DNA of 64,000 bases, taken from positions 184,204-248,203 of the forward strand of contig NZ_BMCH01000006.1 of NCBI RefSeq assembly GCF_014635085.1, written 5' to 3'. The first letter of the stretch is position 1; every line of letters begins with the position of its first letter. Both the position numbers and the translations under genes were made by a program. A model generated the notes under the pieces. The model saw only the letters and a list, made by a program, of their open reading frames with translations. It had not been told where the DNA came from and did no database searches. This stretch comes from Asaia siamensis. Its GTDB lineage: Bacteria > Pseudomonadota > Alphaproteobacteria > Acetobacterales > Acetobacteraceae. This document shows positions 19,734 through 29,146 of this stretch, in pieces.

Positions 19734-20741
19734 ATGGCAGCGCCTTCCCGTCGTCTTCTTCTCATGGGTGCAGGGGGCGTTATTCTGGCTACAGCCTTGC
19801 AAACGCATAGCTTCTTCCATCGTCACAAGCCCGTTCAGACCGATGGCAAAAAGCGCCATATCCGCCTTGCCTGGCCCGAACCCGATTATGATCCCCTGCT
19901 CTGGCTGTGCCAGCAGGGCATTTTTGGGCGCTACAATCTCACGGTCGATCTGGTGGAAACGCCGGGCGGCAACAGCGCCATCGACGCCGTCGTGAACAAT
20001 CGCGCCGACGCAGCTCTGAGCCCCCTGCTCGACTGGCTGCCTGCCCTTTATCAGGATGAAGAAAATGAATTGCCTGCACGACTCGCCTGCGGCGTGCGCG
20101 GCGGCAGTTACCGTCTGCTCGTCAGACGCGCGCTCAACCTGCACAAGGTCGGCAATCTGGCAGGCAGAAAAATCGGCGTCGTAAGCCTCGAAGGGGCAGA
20201 TCGCCGATTCGTCAGCATCCAGCTGCGGCGCCGCGGCCTGCATCCGACCGATTCGGTGCAATGGGTCGCGATTTCTGCCGATGACATGGCCGATGCCCTG
20301 CGTGCAGGAGACCTCGATGCGGTTGCCGTGCACGATCCGAGCGGCTGGCGAATCCTCCAGCAGACGAAAGGCGTGAGCTGGAACATGCTCGACAGCATGA
20401 CAGGCGCCGAACGTGAACGAATCGATCTCACTCTGGGAATCGCCACAAAGGCTATGGCGCAGGACCCAGGTCTCGCCGCAGCACTCACAGCCGCTCTGCA
20501 GGACGCCCAGAACGAATTTCCGGCCCATCGCGACGAGCTGGCGCGTTTATGGAAAAAAGATTCTGATGCGCCGGAGGAAGCCAAAGGCATGCTCGAGCGT
20601 GAAATCGCGAGCCATGTCGTCACGGGGCACCCCTTCAGGGTGCAGGTCGAACAATATGTCGACGAACTCAAACTGATCGGCCTAATGCCCGACGCCGACA
20701 AGACGACCGATATCGCCCATCGGATCTGTCTCGAAGTCTGA
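19734..20741 (+). CDS. ABC-type substrate-binding protein (SsuA/NMT1-like), Tat-type signal
   Basis: A 335-residue periplasmic-binding fold protein related to SsuA/TauA/ThiY: IRLAWPEPDYDPLLWLCQQG near the N-terminus, EAGCS-like motifs absent, and the GGNSAIDAVVNNRADAALSP segment typical of NMT1-like domains. The N-terminus MAAPSRRLLLMGAGGVI has a twin-arginine pattern, suggesting Tat export. The ATG at 19734 follows a GGAG site. No permease or ATPase gene is adjacent, so it is an orphan or works with a transporter encoded elsewhere. Ligand (sulfonate, nitrate, pyrimidine or other) cannot be told. Confidence 0.75.
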   Translation: MAAPSRRLLLMGAGGVILATALQTHSFFHRHKPVQTDGKKRHIRLAWPEPDYDPLLWLCQQGIFGRYNLTVDLVETPGGNSAIDAVVNNRADAALSPLLDWLPALYQDEENELPARLACGVRGGSYRLLVRRALNLHKVGNLAGRKIGVVSLEGADRRFVSIQLRRRGLHPTDSVQWVAISADDMADALRAGDLDAVAVHDPSGWRILQQTKGVSWNMLDSMTGAERERIDLTLGIATKAMAQDPGLAAALTAALQDAQNEFPAHRDELARLWKKDSDAPEEAKGMLEREIASHVVTGHPFRVQVEQYVDELKLIGLMPDADKTTDIAHRICLEV

Positions 20742-20756
20742 CGACCCAGGACAAAT

Positions 20757-20783
20757 GGGAGAGCAGCACATGACCGCTCTCCC
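20757..20783. terminator. Convergent hairpin between the binding protein and rnhA
   Basis: An 8-bp perfect stem (GGGAGAGC/GCTCTCCC) with an 11-base loop sits between two converging genes, 15 bases from each stop. It may end transcription from both sides. Confidence 0.5.
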
Positions 20784-20797
20784 CCGTCAGGAGGGAA

Positions 20798-21274
20798 TCA
20801 ACCGCGCTCCATCGATTCGCGGGCAGCCGTGGCGATCTGATCGACCCGTTCGTTGTTCACATTGCCACTATGGCCGCGCACCCAGAGCCACTCGACCTTG
20901 TGGCGCTTTTCCGCCGCCAGAATGCGCTGCCAGAGATCGAGATTTTTTACCGGATCACCCGCCGCATTGCGCCAGTTGCGACGCACCCAGCCCGTATGCC
21001 AGCGCGTGATACCGTTGCGCAGATACTCGCTGTCCGTGTGAAGCGTAACCTTGCAGGGGCGCTTGAGTGCTTCCAGCGCTTCGGCCGCAGCCGTCAGCTC
21101 CATGCGGTTATTGGTGGTTTCCGGCTCGCCACCGGAAAGCTCGCGCTCATGCCCCATGGAACAGAGCAATGCACCCCAACCACCAGGCCCCGGATTGGGC
21201 TTGCACCCGCCATCGGTCCAGATTTCGACGAAAGGCGCATCATCGGGCAAAGGAGCTCTGACCTCTTCAGACAT
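20798..21274 (-). CDS. rnhA: Ribonuclease HI
   Basis: RNase HI degrades the RNA strand of RNA:DNA hybrids. The four catalytic acidic residues are visible in order: Asp in [12 protein letters not shown], Glu in NNRMELTAA, Asp in LHTDSEYL and Asp in NNERVDQIA. The basic handle region ([12 protein letters not shown]) is present. The ATG at 21274 gives 158 residues and overlaps the thrB stop by 8 bases (ATGTCTGA), which argues against the longer frame from 21298. It ends the ispH-thrB-rnhA unit, a common alphaproteobacterial order. Confidence 0.95.
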   Translation of the reverse strand: MSEEVRAPLPDDAPFVEIWTDGGCKPNPGPGGWGALLCSMGHERELSGGEPETTNNRMELTAAAEALEALKRPCKVTLHTDSEYLRNGITRWHTGWVRRNWRNAAGDPVKNLDLWQRILAAEKRHKVEWLWVRGHSGNVNNERVDQIATAARESMERG

Positions 21275-22229
21275 GCAGAAGACCCTTCGCGTCGTCACGC
21301 CACGCTGTCAGGCGATGATAATAGGCCAGCGGGTCCTTGCGAGTCACAATGGCATCTTTAGGGGTGTTCACCCAGTCATAGAGCCGCGTCAGAAGGAAGC
21401 GAATGGCTGCCCCCTGCACCAGTACGGGAAGCGCTGCCTTCTCGTCAGGGCTCAGCGGCCGCACTGACTGATACCCGCCCATCAGACCGGCCATGAGCGC
21501 TGCCGAAGGAGTCGCCTCATCCGGAAAACACCAGGCGTTCAGGCAGATCGCGAGATCATAGGCAAGGAGGTCGGTGCAGGCGAAATAGAAATCGATCAGC
21601 CCCGAGACATCACCCTCCTGAAAGAAGACATTATCCGGAAACAGATCCGCATGGATCTGCCCTGCCGGAAGCGTGCCTTCCCGGGGCCAGTCACGCAGTA
21701 CGGCTGCAATCGCCTCGTCCAGTTCCCGCGTCAGACCGGGGCGTAGCGTGTCCCCTGCACCTTTGCAGGAATCCAGAAGGGGCTTCCAGGATTCCGGCCC
21801 GAGAGCATTCCTGCGTGTCGCCCGGAAACCCTCCCCCAGAAGGTGAAAACGCGCCAGAGACTGCCCCAGACTGAAACAGGCCGACGGGGTGATGGCCGCA
21901 ATCGGCCGACCCGGCAGAAAGGTCGTGATGGCGGCAGGCTTGTCCATGAGGCTGCGCAGCGCCACCCCGTCACGAGCAATGACGGGCGTGGGGCATTTCA
22001 GCCCCCGGCTGGAAAGATGCTGCATAAGCCCCAGAAACCAGGGCAGTTCCTCGGCGCGCACACGCTTTTCGTAAAGCGTCAGAATAGCGCGACCTGCCTC
22101 GGTTTCGAGCAGGTAGTTGGTATTCTCGACACCCTCGGCAATGCCGTCGATCTGAACGAGCGGACCAAGATCATAATCCGCCAGAAAGGCCTCGAGCCTC
22201 TCCGGCGGAATGGTTGTATAGACCGCCAT
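21267..22229 (-). CDS. thrB: Homoserine kinase (ThrB, aminoglycoside-phosphotransferase fold)
   Basis: A 320-residue kinase that phosphorylates homoserine in threonine synthesis. It belongs to the APH-like form found in Alphaproteobacteria, not the GHMP form of enterics. The phosphotransferase motifs are visible: [13 protein letters not shown] (catalytic loop) and [19 protein letters not shown] (metal-binding Asp). It follows ispH by 45 bases and overlaps rnhA by 8 bases. Length and motifs are normal. Confidence 0.93.
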   Translation of the reverse strand: MAVYTTIPPERLEAFLADYDLGPLVQIDGIAEGVENTNYLLETEAGRAILTLYEKRVRAEELPWFLGLMQHLSSRGLKCPTPVIARDGVALRSLMDKPAAITTFLPGRPIAAITPSACFSLGQSLARFHLLGEGFRATRRNALGPESWKPLLDSCKGAGDTLRPGLTRELDEAIAAVLRDWPREGTLPAGQIHADLFPDNVFFQEGDVSGLIDFYFACTDLLAYDLAICLNAWCFPDEATPSAALMAGLMGGYQSVRPLSPDEKAALPVLVQGAAIRFLLTRLYDWVNTPKDAIVTRKDPLAYYHRLTAWRDDAKGLLHV

Positions 22230-22274
22230 GATATCAGACGGAAAAAAGAGGGTTCATGATGCTTGCATCAGCCC

Positions 22275-23288
22275 TCAGACAGGCTCGCCGAGCGGGCTCG
22301 GCAGACGGAAGGCCACGTTTTCCTTCTTCACGATGCGCTCTTCGATCTGCAGCTTGTACCGCGTCGAAAGGGCATCGACCATTTCCTGCACCAGCGACTC
22401 AGGCGCCGAGGCTCCGGCCGTGATACCGACAGTGCCGACCCCTTCGAGAACGCTCCAGTCGAGCGCCGCCAGCTTGGGCACGAGAAGCGCGCGCTTGGCA
22501 CCCGAACGCTCTGCCACTTCGCGCAGACGCTGCGAGTTCGACGAATTCGGCGAACCAATCACGATCACCAGATCGCTCTCCGGCGCGATGGCCTTCACTG
22601 CTTCCTGACGATTGGTCGTGGCGTAGCAGATATCTTCCTTCTTAGGCCCTTCGATCAGCGGGAAACGCTCACGAAGGATGGCAACGATCTCTGAGGTATC
22701 ATCCACCGAAAGCGTGGTCTGGGTGATGAACGCCAGGCGGGACGGATCGGCAGGCTGAACCGTGCGGGCTTCTTCAGCATCGTTGATAAGCGTCACGGCG
22801 CCGTTCGGAAGCTGGCCCATCGTGCCAACCACCTCGGGATGGCCGGCGTGACCAATCATCAGGATATGACGCGCATCGGGGCCGCCACCGGCAAAATGAC
22901 GCTCGGCTTCACGATGGACCTTCGACACCAGCGGGCATGTCGCATCCAGATAAAGCAGATTACGGCGCTGGGCTTCGGCAGGCACCGATTTCGGCACGCC
23001 ATGTGCGGAGAAGACGACATGGCCATCGGCGGGAACCTCATCGAGCTCCTCGACGAAAATCGCGCCCTGCTCTTCGAGATTCTCGACAACGGTACGGTTG
23101 TGCACGATCTCATGACGGACATAGACAGGCGCGCCATAGCGGCGCAGGGCTTCTTCCACCACGCGGATGGCCCGATCAACGCCAGCGCAAAAGCCACGCG
23201 GCCCGGCCAGAAGAACACGAAGCGTTTGCGCTTCAGATCCCTGCTCCGAGGACGCTTGCGGGCGTGAAGTGGTCAAGGTGTCGGGCAT
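22275..23288 (-). CDS. ispH: 4-hydroxy-3-methylbut-2-enyl diphosphate reductase
   Basis: IspH is the last enzyme of the non-mevalonate isoprenoid pathway and uses a [4Fe-4S] cluster. The three cluster cysteines are seen in [23 protein letters not shown] and [11 protein letters not shown]. The substrate motif [11 protein letters not shown] is present. The open frame reaches 23426, but the ATG at 23288 is preceded by GGGGAA and gives a normal 337-residue enzyme. The extra upstream 46 residues look like untranslated leader. Confidence 0.96.
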   Translation of the reverse strand: MPDTLTTSRPQASSEQGSEAQTLRVLLAGPRGFCAGVDRAIRVVEEALRRYGAPVYVRHEIVHNRTVVENLEEQGAIFVEELDEVPADGHVVFSAHGVPKSVPAEAQRRNLLYLDATCPLVSKVHREAERHFAGGGPDARHILMIGHAGHPEVVGTMGQLPNGAVTLINDAEEARTVQPADPSRLAFITQTTLSVDDTSEIVAILRERFPLIEGPKKEDICYATTNRQEAVKAIAPESDLVIVIGSPNSSNSQRLREVAERSGAKRALLVPKLAALDWSVLEGVGTVGITAGASAPESLVQEMVDALSTRYKLQIEERIVKKENVAFRLPSPLGEPV

Positions 23289-23509
23289 GGTGTTCCCCAA
23301 TCTCACGGCAGGCGGTATATGCGAACAAGCCCCATGGCAGCACGCATGACGAATGATGCAACGCTTCGCGATATGGGCTCGCATATGGGAGCTACGCAAC
23401 CCGTTGCCAGTATGCAAGCCCGTCATTGCACGATCATTCGGCTTCGTGTCGCCTTCTTACCATACCGGACTCGGTTTCCGCACCGGTGAATAGACGAAGA
23501 GCCTTGTCC

Positions 23510-24076
23510 ATGACCCTATACGCTCGCCCGTTCCTGCCCCTCATCGCCCTGATCGGTTCGTCTGTCGCCCTGACGGGCTGCAACCAGGATGATCAGAGCG
23601 CTTTCGCCCCCACCTGCCCGCCTGTCGAGATTCTCAGCCAGGCCGCCGATTTCTATCAGTATGACGGCCATGGCCTCGATGCAGGCAGCCTTGTGACCCA
23701 TGCCGGCATGAGCGGGCTTACCGGCAATTGTGAAGCCGGCCCGAAAAAAAGCGTCCGTTCGCGCCTGAGCCTTGCTGTGGTCGTCGAGCGTGGCCCGGCC
23801 TCGGATGGCAAGGATATCGTTCTGCCCTATTTCGTGGCGGTGCTTCGTGACGGCAAGATTCTGGAAAAGAAGGAATTCGACATCCCCGTATCTTTCGCTG
23901 GCAACCAGTCGACGGTCTCGCTGCGTACGCCCGTGCGAATCATCGACGTTCCGGCGTCGCCCGATCTGCAGCAGACCAACTACACCCTGAAGGTCGGCTT
24001 CCAGCTCACGCATGAGCAGCTCGACTACAACCAGACCCATCTCCGCCCGGCCAAGTTCACCACACACACCAACTAA
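23510..24076 (+). CDS. Putative lipoprotein of unknown function
   Basis: A 188-residue exported protein. The signal sequence ends in a lipobox LTGC with Cys24 as the lipidated residue. The mature part is compact and beta-rich (LSLAVVVERGPASDGKDIVLP), ending in a Thr/His tail. The frame opens earlier at 23426, but only the ATG at 23510 leaves a proper lipoprotein signal. Transcription is divergent from ispH. I do not recognise the family. A hairpin with T-tract follows 15 bases after the stop, so it is probably a single-gene transcript. Confidence 0.72.
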   Translation: MTLYARPFLPLIALIGSSVALTGCNQDDQSAFAPTCPPVEILSQAADFYQYDGHGLDAGSLVTHAGMSGLTGNCEAGPKKSVRSRLSLAVVVERGPASDGKDIVLPYFVAVLRDGKILEKKEFDIPVSFAGNQSTVSLRTPVRIIDVPASPDLQQTNYTLKVGFQLTHEQLDYNQTHLRPAKFTTHTN

Positions 24077-24091
24077 TACACAGCGAAGTTT

Positions 24092-24123
24092 CGTGTTTTC
24101 ATAAAAACACGTTGTTTTTTGTT
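24092..24123 (+). terminator. Intrinsic terminator after the lipoprotein gene
   Basis: An 8-bp perfect stem (CGTGTTTT/AAAACACG) with a 4-base loop is followed by a T-rich tract (TTGTTTTTTGTTT). It lies 15 bases after the stop and isolates this gene from the barrel gene downstream. Confidence 0.8.
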
Positions 24124-24170
24124 TATACGATGATATTCTGGAGAACTATCTTTCTCCGGAACGTTCCGCA

Positions 24171-25871
24171 ATGCGCATTCGTCACGCCCTGCCTGCTCTC
24201 CTCCTGCTTGCAGGCGTGGCTCCCTGTGCCGTTCAAGCAGCAACCGTGCAGGGCAATGCCAGCGCAGACCCCAATTCGCCTGCGGCGACGCCTCACAAGC
24301 TTGTCGATCCGACAGCGACCGATGAGCATCTGACGGTCAACGGAACACAGCGCCCCGAAATCCAGAACTACCCTCATGCCGGCCCGGTCGGTCAGCCTCG
24401 CCGCGTCACGCCTTTGCAGAACAAGGCCCCTCACGGCACACAGGGAGACTGGGGCGTTTTTACGAGAGGCAACGGTGAATCTGCCGGTTTTGGCCCTGTC
24501 GGACGCTACGGCGTTGCCCCCTGGGCTGAAGACTGGTCCTTCCTGCGGGACAAGAAGCGCCATGACGATCTTTTCGATCCTCTGAAATTCATCCCGCTGA
24601 CGCGTAATGGCTCCTGGTGGCTGACTTTTTCCGGTGAAACGCGTCTGCGCAACTGGTCGGAAGAGGCACCTTTTCTCGGCACGCGTGGCACTCCCGGCTC
24701 GGGACGTTTCGCCGTGCGCAACCTCTATGGTGCCGACCTGCATCTGGGCGAACATGTCAGGTTTTTCGGCCAGCTTGTGAATGGCGATGCCGCAGGCTGG
24801 GGGGGCTATGGCTACAACACCACCTTCCGCAAACGGCTCGATCTGCAGCAGGGCTTCGTCGAGTTGCGAACCAGACTCGCGAAAGCCAAAACCGGCCTGA
24901 TCATCGGGCGCCAGCAGTTTCTCGATGCGCCTTCCTACATTCTCTACAACCGCGAAACCCCCAACGTGCCGCTCGCGTGGAATGGTGTGCGCGGCTATGC
25001 CATCTGGCCGCGTCTGCGCGCCGATGTGTACGATTTTGTCGGCACGAACATAACCTTCAACAAGATGTTCCATGACCGCGTTGACTGGAGCACACGCCTG
25101 CACGGTATTGATGTCACCTGGGCGCCCCCGTCTTTTGCGCTTGGTTCAGAGCGCATTTCCTCCTTTCTCGACCTGTTCCTGATTGCCTTTCGAGTGGGCG
25201 GCAGTTCCGCCGCCCTGCCCTACAACAAGACCACACTCAGCGGGACCACAGCCCGTCAGAATTACGGCTTCCGCTGGTATGGGGGCGCCCCGTCATTCGA
25301 ATTCTCCGTGGGCGGGCTTTATCAGGGCGGCAGCTTCGAACTGAACCGGACAGGGCAGAACCGCGATGTCTCGGCCTTTGCCTTCAACGCCATTGCTGGC
25401 TATCGTCACACCCCTTCGCCGCTTCACCCGTTCATAGGGCTCCAGGCCGACCTCTATTCGGGCGGCTCATCGCAACGCAACAGCGGCACGATCGGCACCT
25501 ATATCGCGCCATTCAACCCGCAGACCAACTATCTCGATACCACCACCTATATTGCTCCGAGCAACCTCGTCAGCCTGTCTCCCGTCATCCGACTGACGCC
25601 CCGCAACTGGCTCAGTCTTCAGTTCAAGAGCCCGCTTTTCTGGCGCGCCTCGACGAATGACGCCGTCTACGGTCCTTCCGGCGCCTATGCCTTCACCAAC
25701 CTGCATGGCGGCTTTGTGGGTATCGTGCCCCAAGCCTCTCTCACTCTCCAGCTCAACCGCCATCTCACATGGACGCAATACGGGGCGCGCTTCATAGGCT
25801 CGGACGGGTTGCGCGCCGCAGGCGGCAAGAGCGGGAGCTATTACCAGTCGAACTTCGTCTTCCGTTTCTAG
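24171..25871 (+). CDS. Alginate-export-family outer membrane beta-barrel protein
   Basis: A 566-residue protein with a Sec signal (about residues 1-25, cleavage near VQAA) and a Pro/Asn-rich linker of about 80 residues. A long series of alternating beta strands ending in an aromatic residue follows (last residues SNFVFRF), as in outer-membrane barrels. The segments WWLTFSGETRLRNW and GRQQFLDAP are like those of the alginate-export/AlgE family, which in acetic acid bacteria appear as general porins. Native substrate is unknown. It is followed 50 bases later by an OPT transporter gene. Confidence 0.75.
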   Translation: MRIRHALPALLLLAGVAPCAVQAATVQGNASADPNSPAATPHKLVDPTATDEHLTVNGTQRPEIQNYPHAGPVGQPRRVTPLQNKAPHGTQGDWGVFTRGNGESAGFGPVGRYGVAPWAEDWSFLRDKKRHDDLFDPLKFIPLTRNGSWWLTFSGETRLRNWSEEAPFLGTRGTPGSGRFAVRNLYGADLHLGEHVRFFGQLVNGDAAGWGGYGYNTTFRKRLDLQQGFVELRTRLAKAKTGLIIGRQQFLDAPSYILYNRETPNVPLAWNGVRGYAIWPRLRADVYDFVGTNITFNKMFHDRVDWSTRLHGIDVTWAPPSFALGSERISSFLDLFLIAFRVGGSSAALPYNKTTLSGTTARQNYGFRWYGGAPSFEFSVGGLYQGGSFELNRTGQNRDVSAFAFNAIAGYRHTPSPLHPFIGLQADLYSGGSSQRNSGTIGTYIAPFNPQTNYLDTTTYIAPSNLVSLSPVIRLTPRNWLSLQFKSPLFWRASTNDAVYGPSGAYAFTNLHGGFVGIVPQASLTLQLNRHLTWTQYGARFIGSDGLRAAGGKSGSYYQSNFVFRF

Positions 25872-25921
25872 GCGCTTCGTCGTAGGAGCTGTTCCTTACG
25901 TTATCGAGACAGAGAGACAGC

Positions 25922-27862
25922 ATGACTGCGGCGACACGGGAACTGACCATTCGAGGACTTGTTCTCGGCGCCCTGATCACGATCATCTTCACCGCGTCCA
26001 ACGTCTATCTTGGCCTGAAGATCGGCCTCACCTTTGCCTCGTCCATTCCTGCGACCGTCATTTCCATGGCGGTGCTGCGGGCACTCGGTGGCAGTACCAT
26101 TCTCGAAAACAACCTTGTCCAGACACAGGCCTCGGCAGCGGGTACGCTCAGCTGTGTATTCGCCACCATACCTGGTCTGGTCATGATCGGGTTCTGGAGC
26201 GGTTTTCCCTATTGGGAGAGCTTTTTCATCACCCTGCTTGGTGGCGCTACAGGTGTGCTGTTCACCATTCCCCTCAGACGGGCCCTCGTCACCCATAGCG
26301 CCCTGCCCTATCCGGAGGGCGTTGCCTGCGCCGAGATCCTTCGCGTGGCCTCGCCAGAAGGCAATCAACAGGCGCTCAAGGCCCTTATCCGGGGCAGTCT
26401 GATCGCAGCAGGCCTGACGTTTCTCAGCACAGGCGTCAGAATTATCAAGGATGGCTGGAGCGCTACCTTCTCGCTTGGCCCCTCGGTCTTTCGTCTTCAG
26501 GGCGCCTATTCGCTGGCTCTGATCGGCACGGGTTATCTCGTGGGGCTTGGCGGCGGTCTCGCCATGCTGGCAGGTGTCGTCATCGGCTGGGGCGTTGGCG
26601 TGCCCTGGCTCAGCGCGGTTGTCACGCATCCCGCCGGGGTTTCAGCGACTGAATTCGCCACAGGGCTATGGGTTCACAAGATCCGATTCATGGGCGCAGG
26701 CACCATCGCTGTCGCGGCATGCTGGACAGTCTTTTCACTGATGGGACCGGTTTTGCGAGGCTTGCGCGAGGCATTTTCGCAGACCCATCGTGCCAGCCTG
26801 GACGAGACAGATCGTGATCTGCCGCCGCTCGTCATGAACCTGCTGCTCGGGGCTCTTATTCTGGGGCTTGGCGCGCTTTTCACGCTTTTCCTGTGGCCGA
26901 TCACGACGCATGATTTCTATCTCGTCGTCATGCTGGGACTCGGACTTGCTGCCTGTCTCTTCATCGGTTTTCTGGTCGCGAGTGCCTGCGGCTATATGGC
27001 GGGCATCATCGGCTCATCGTCATCGCCAATTTCGGGCATCTCGATCATCAGCGTCGTCGCGCTCTGCCTTGCGCTGCTCGGGCTGGAAGCCCTGCATCTC
27101 GTGCCGGATGCCCTTTCGGCCCATGACCAGCACAGCGCCATCGCCTATGTTCTTTTCGTCCTGACGGCGCTTACCGGTTCGGCCGCCATCTCGAACGACA
27201 ATCTGCAGGATCTGAAAACCGGACAACTCGTCGGTGCCTCGCCCTGGAAGCAGGAAGTCGTGCTTCTCATAGGGTGCGTCGTCGGTGCGCTCGTTATTCC
27301 GCCAGTGCTGAATGTTCTTTATCAGGCCTATGGTTTCGGCAGTACGTTGCCTCGCCCCGACATGGACCCGTCCCGGGCCCTTGCCGCGCCGCAGCCTGCC
27401 CTGATGGCCGATATTGCCCGAGGCATCCTGCTGCGCAATCTCGACTGGACCATGATCCTGATCGGCGCTGCGATAGGTGTCGGCTTGATCATCATCGATC
27501 GTCTGCTGAAAATCCGAAATCTCGCCATGCCACCTCTGGCGGTTGGCATGGGCATTTACCTTCCTGCCGATGTTTCGGTAACTATCGCCATCGGCGCTAT
27601 CATTGCCTTCTTTTTTGACCGCGCACCGCATGCGGCCTCCCACAGTGATGACAGCACCGGCACCATGGTGGCGTCCGGCTTTATTGTTGGCGAAAGCCTG
27701 ATTGGCGTGGTCATTGCCGTGCTGAGCGGTATGAGCGGCCATACGGATCTGCTGACGATCCCTGTCGGCCAGAGCTTTCAGGGTCTGATCGGCATTGCCC
27801 TCTTCGCCCTCTGTCTGATCTGGTTCGCACGCACACTACATAAGGCCAGTCGCCCCGTGTGA
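25922..27862 (+). CDS. OPT-family oligopeptide or metal-chelate transporter
   Basis: A 646-residue inner-membrane protein with about 15 hydrophobic helices. The N-terminal ELTIRGLVLGALITIIF with SNVYLGLKIGLTFASSIPA and the later SACGYMAGIIGSSSSPISG are characteristic of the bacterial OPT family, proton-driven carriers of oligopeptides or metal chelates. The ATG at 25922 follows an AGAGAGACAG stretch. Adjacency to the outer-membrane barrel gene suggests, but does not show, that the two act on the same nutrient. Confidence 0.9.
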   Translation: MTAATRELTIRGLVLGALITIIFTASNVYLGLKIGLTFASSIPATVISMAVLRALGGSTILENNLVQTQASAAGTLSCVFATIPGLVMIGFWSGFPYWESFFITLLGGATGVLFTIPLRRALVTHSALPYPEGVACAEILRVASPEGNQQALKALIRGSLIAAGLTFLSTGVRIIKDGWSATFSLGPSVFRLQGAYSLALIGTGYLVGLGGGLAMLAGVVIGWGVGVPWLSAVVTHPAGVSATEFATGLWVHKIRFMGAGTIAVAACWTVFSLMGPVLRGLREAFSQTHRASLDETDRDLPPLVMNLLLGALILGLGALFTLFLWPITTHDFYLVVMLGLGLAACLFIGFLVASACGYMAGIIGSSSSPISGISIISVVALCLALLGLEALHLVPDALSAHDQHSAIAYVLFVLTALTGSAAISNDNLQDLKTGQLVGASPWKQEVVLLIGCVVGALVIPPVLNVLYQAYGFGSTLPRPDMDPSRALAAPQPALMADIARGILLRNLDWTMILIGAAIGVGLIIIDRLLKIRNLAMPPLAVGMGIYLPADVSVTIAIGAIIAFFFDRAPHAASHSDDSTGTMVASGFIVGESLIGVVIAVLSGMSGHTDLLTIPVGQSFQGLIGIALFALCLIWFARTLHKASRPV

Positions 27863-27929
27863 GGTGCTAGATTACCTGACCAGGCGCAGGTTGGGGTTGA
27901 AGGCCACCATGCCATGGCCGACCCCAGAC

Positions 27930-27961
27930 AAAAAAAGCGACCGGGACAAACTCCCGGTCGC
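27930..27961. terminator. Bidirectional intrinsic terminator
   Basis: A 10-bp perfect stem (GCGACCGGGA/TCCCGGTCGC) with a 5-base loop follows seven A residues. On the minus strand those become a T-tract, so it should efficiently end the coiled-coil gene at 28016. It also sits 75 bases after the OPT gene. Confidence 0.85.
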
Positions 27962-28015
27962 TTCATCGTCTTTCTAAACGGGCCCCTTTACTGAAAAGGC
28001 GACCCGTCCGAAATC

Positions 28016-28630
28016 TCAGTCTTTCCACCAGCGAACAGGTTCGGGTTCACCGGCCATCGCAGGCACTTCCCGAACGCGCGGTGGGCGCCCCCTGCCTCTT
28101 TTGACGACAGGCTCTGCAGTCTCATCGGCAGGCCCTGCCGGTTCGACGTGACGCTTCTGGCTCTCTTCGCGCAGCACGGAGAGCTGAACCTGAGCTTCGA
28201 GCAGCGCCTGCTCGGCTTCTGCACATTTCGTTTTCAGTTCGGTGACATGCAGCTTTTCATGCACGAGATGCGTCTCGAGCGTACGCAACTGAACCTGCAT
28301 ATCGCCAAGATCGCGCTGTGCATCTTCTGCACGACGCTGCTCCATCTTCAGAAGATTACGCAGACGTGCAATTTCCTCACTGTGGTCGTCGGACTGGACC
28401 GGCGAGGAACGCAGAGCGGCACGCGACACCTGATGGTGCTCGACAACAACCTGCCCTTCCTGAACAAAGCGACGACGACGCTGGTCGGGCACTATCTTCT
28501 TGTGTGCCTGCTGAGCTGGTCTCTTATTACTTCTGTTACCGAGGCGCTCAAGTGCAAGACGAAGCGAATCTTCGCTGAGCTCTGCCTCCTGATTTACTTC
28601 CTTGTTAAAAAAATCTGAGTCGATACTCAC
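28016..28630 (-). CDS. Coiled-coil protein with AT-hook-like motif, unknown function
   Basis: A 204-residue soluble, highly charged protein. The N-terminal third is basic (RSNKRPAQQAHKK, DQRRRRF), the middle (about 80-160) is a continuous heptad-rich coiled coil, and the C-terminal region holds KRGRGRPPR, an AT-hook-like DNA-minor-groove motif, before a short end EPEPVRWWKD. It is transcribed alone from a 516-base upstream region and ends at a strong terminator. DNA binding is suggested by the motif; the cellular role is unknown. The overlapping plus-strand frame is considered its shadow. Confidence 0.7.
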   Translation of the reverse strand: MSIDSDFFNKEVNQEAELSEDSLRLALERLGNRSNKRPAQQAHKKIVPDQRRRRFVQEGQVVVEHHQVSRAALRSSPVQSDDHSEEIARLRNLLKMEQRRAEDAQRDLGDMQVQLRTLETHLVHEKLHVTELKTKCAEAEQALLEAQVQLSVLREESQKRHVEPAGPADETAEPVVKRGRGRPPRVREVPAMAGEPEPVRWWKD

Positions 28631-29146
28631 TTTATTTCATCCGATTTGAGGAGATCATATGCATTTCAGGCATTAATTCAGGATACCGCAGCCAAACTGA
28701 CATACGCTTGATTTCTGAGCTGCGACCTAACGTGTTGCGGCTCGCTCCTAAACGAATTCTCTACCTGTGTCACCCGATAGGAAAAGTGTAGATTATAATT
28801 TACACCGAGGCGTTACTTGAAATTACACAGAAAATACAGCATAAAAATCGAGTAAATCCCTGCTTTATGCTTCCCAAGAAATGATACCACCTACCATGAT
28901 ATAGTTTAGGGTCAGAACAAAGAATAGAGCGTCACATTTTGACAAGAAACGAGAAGGTAGCTTCCGCACGTCCGATTTCCTGAATATCACAAAAACTTGT
29001 AGCGATACAGTGTTCGTTTCGTTTCCATTGCTTTATATCGACTGAAAGAACGCTCCCAGCATGGTCCATATATCGCACAGCAGTCACCCTCGGCAGAACG
29101 ACCGCCGCTCAGACCGTTCTCGGGGTGCAATCAGCCATTACGTGCC
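28631..29146. other. 516-base gene-free stretch with operator-like palindrome
   Basis: This AT-richer stretch separates two minus-strand genes and presumably holds the promoter of the coiled-coil gene. No frame above 60 codons with family character is present. An imperfect 20-base palindrome lies at 28786-28805. No tRNA or strong terminator was found. Confidence 0.6.
28786..28805. promoter_or_regulatory. Imperfect 20-bp palindrome, operator candidate
   Basis: GTGTAGATTA and TAATTTACAC form inverted halves matching at 9 of 10 positions, centred 165 bases upstream of the coiled-coil gene. The dyad shape fits a dimeric repressor site, but no regulator is identified. Confidence 0.4.

Noticed and set aside
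23289..23426. N-terminal extension of IspH by 46 residues
   Set aside because: The extension is Cys/His/Arg-rich and lacks a ribosome site, whereas the ATG at 23288 has GGGGAA and yields a normal IspH length.
28148..28618. 156-codon plus-strand frame with hydrophobic stretches opposite the coiled-coil gene
   Set aside because: It is the antisense shadow of a well-supported minus-strand gene, has no ribosome site and ends in low-complexity sequence.
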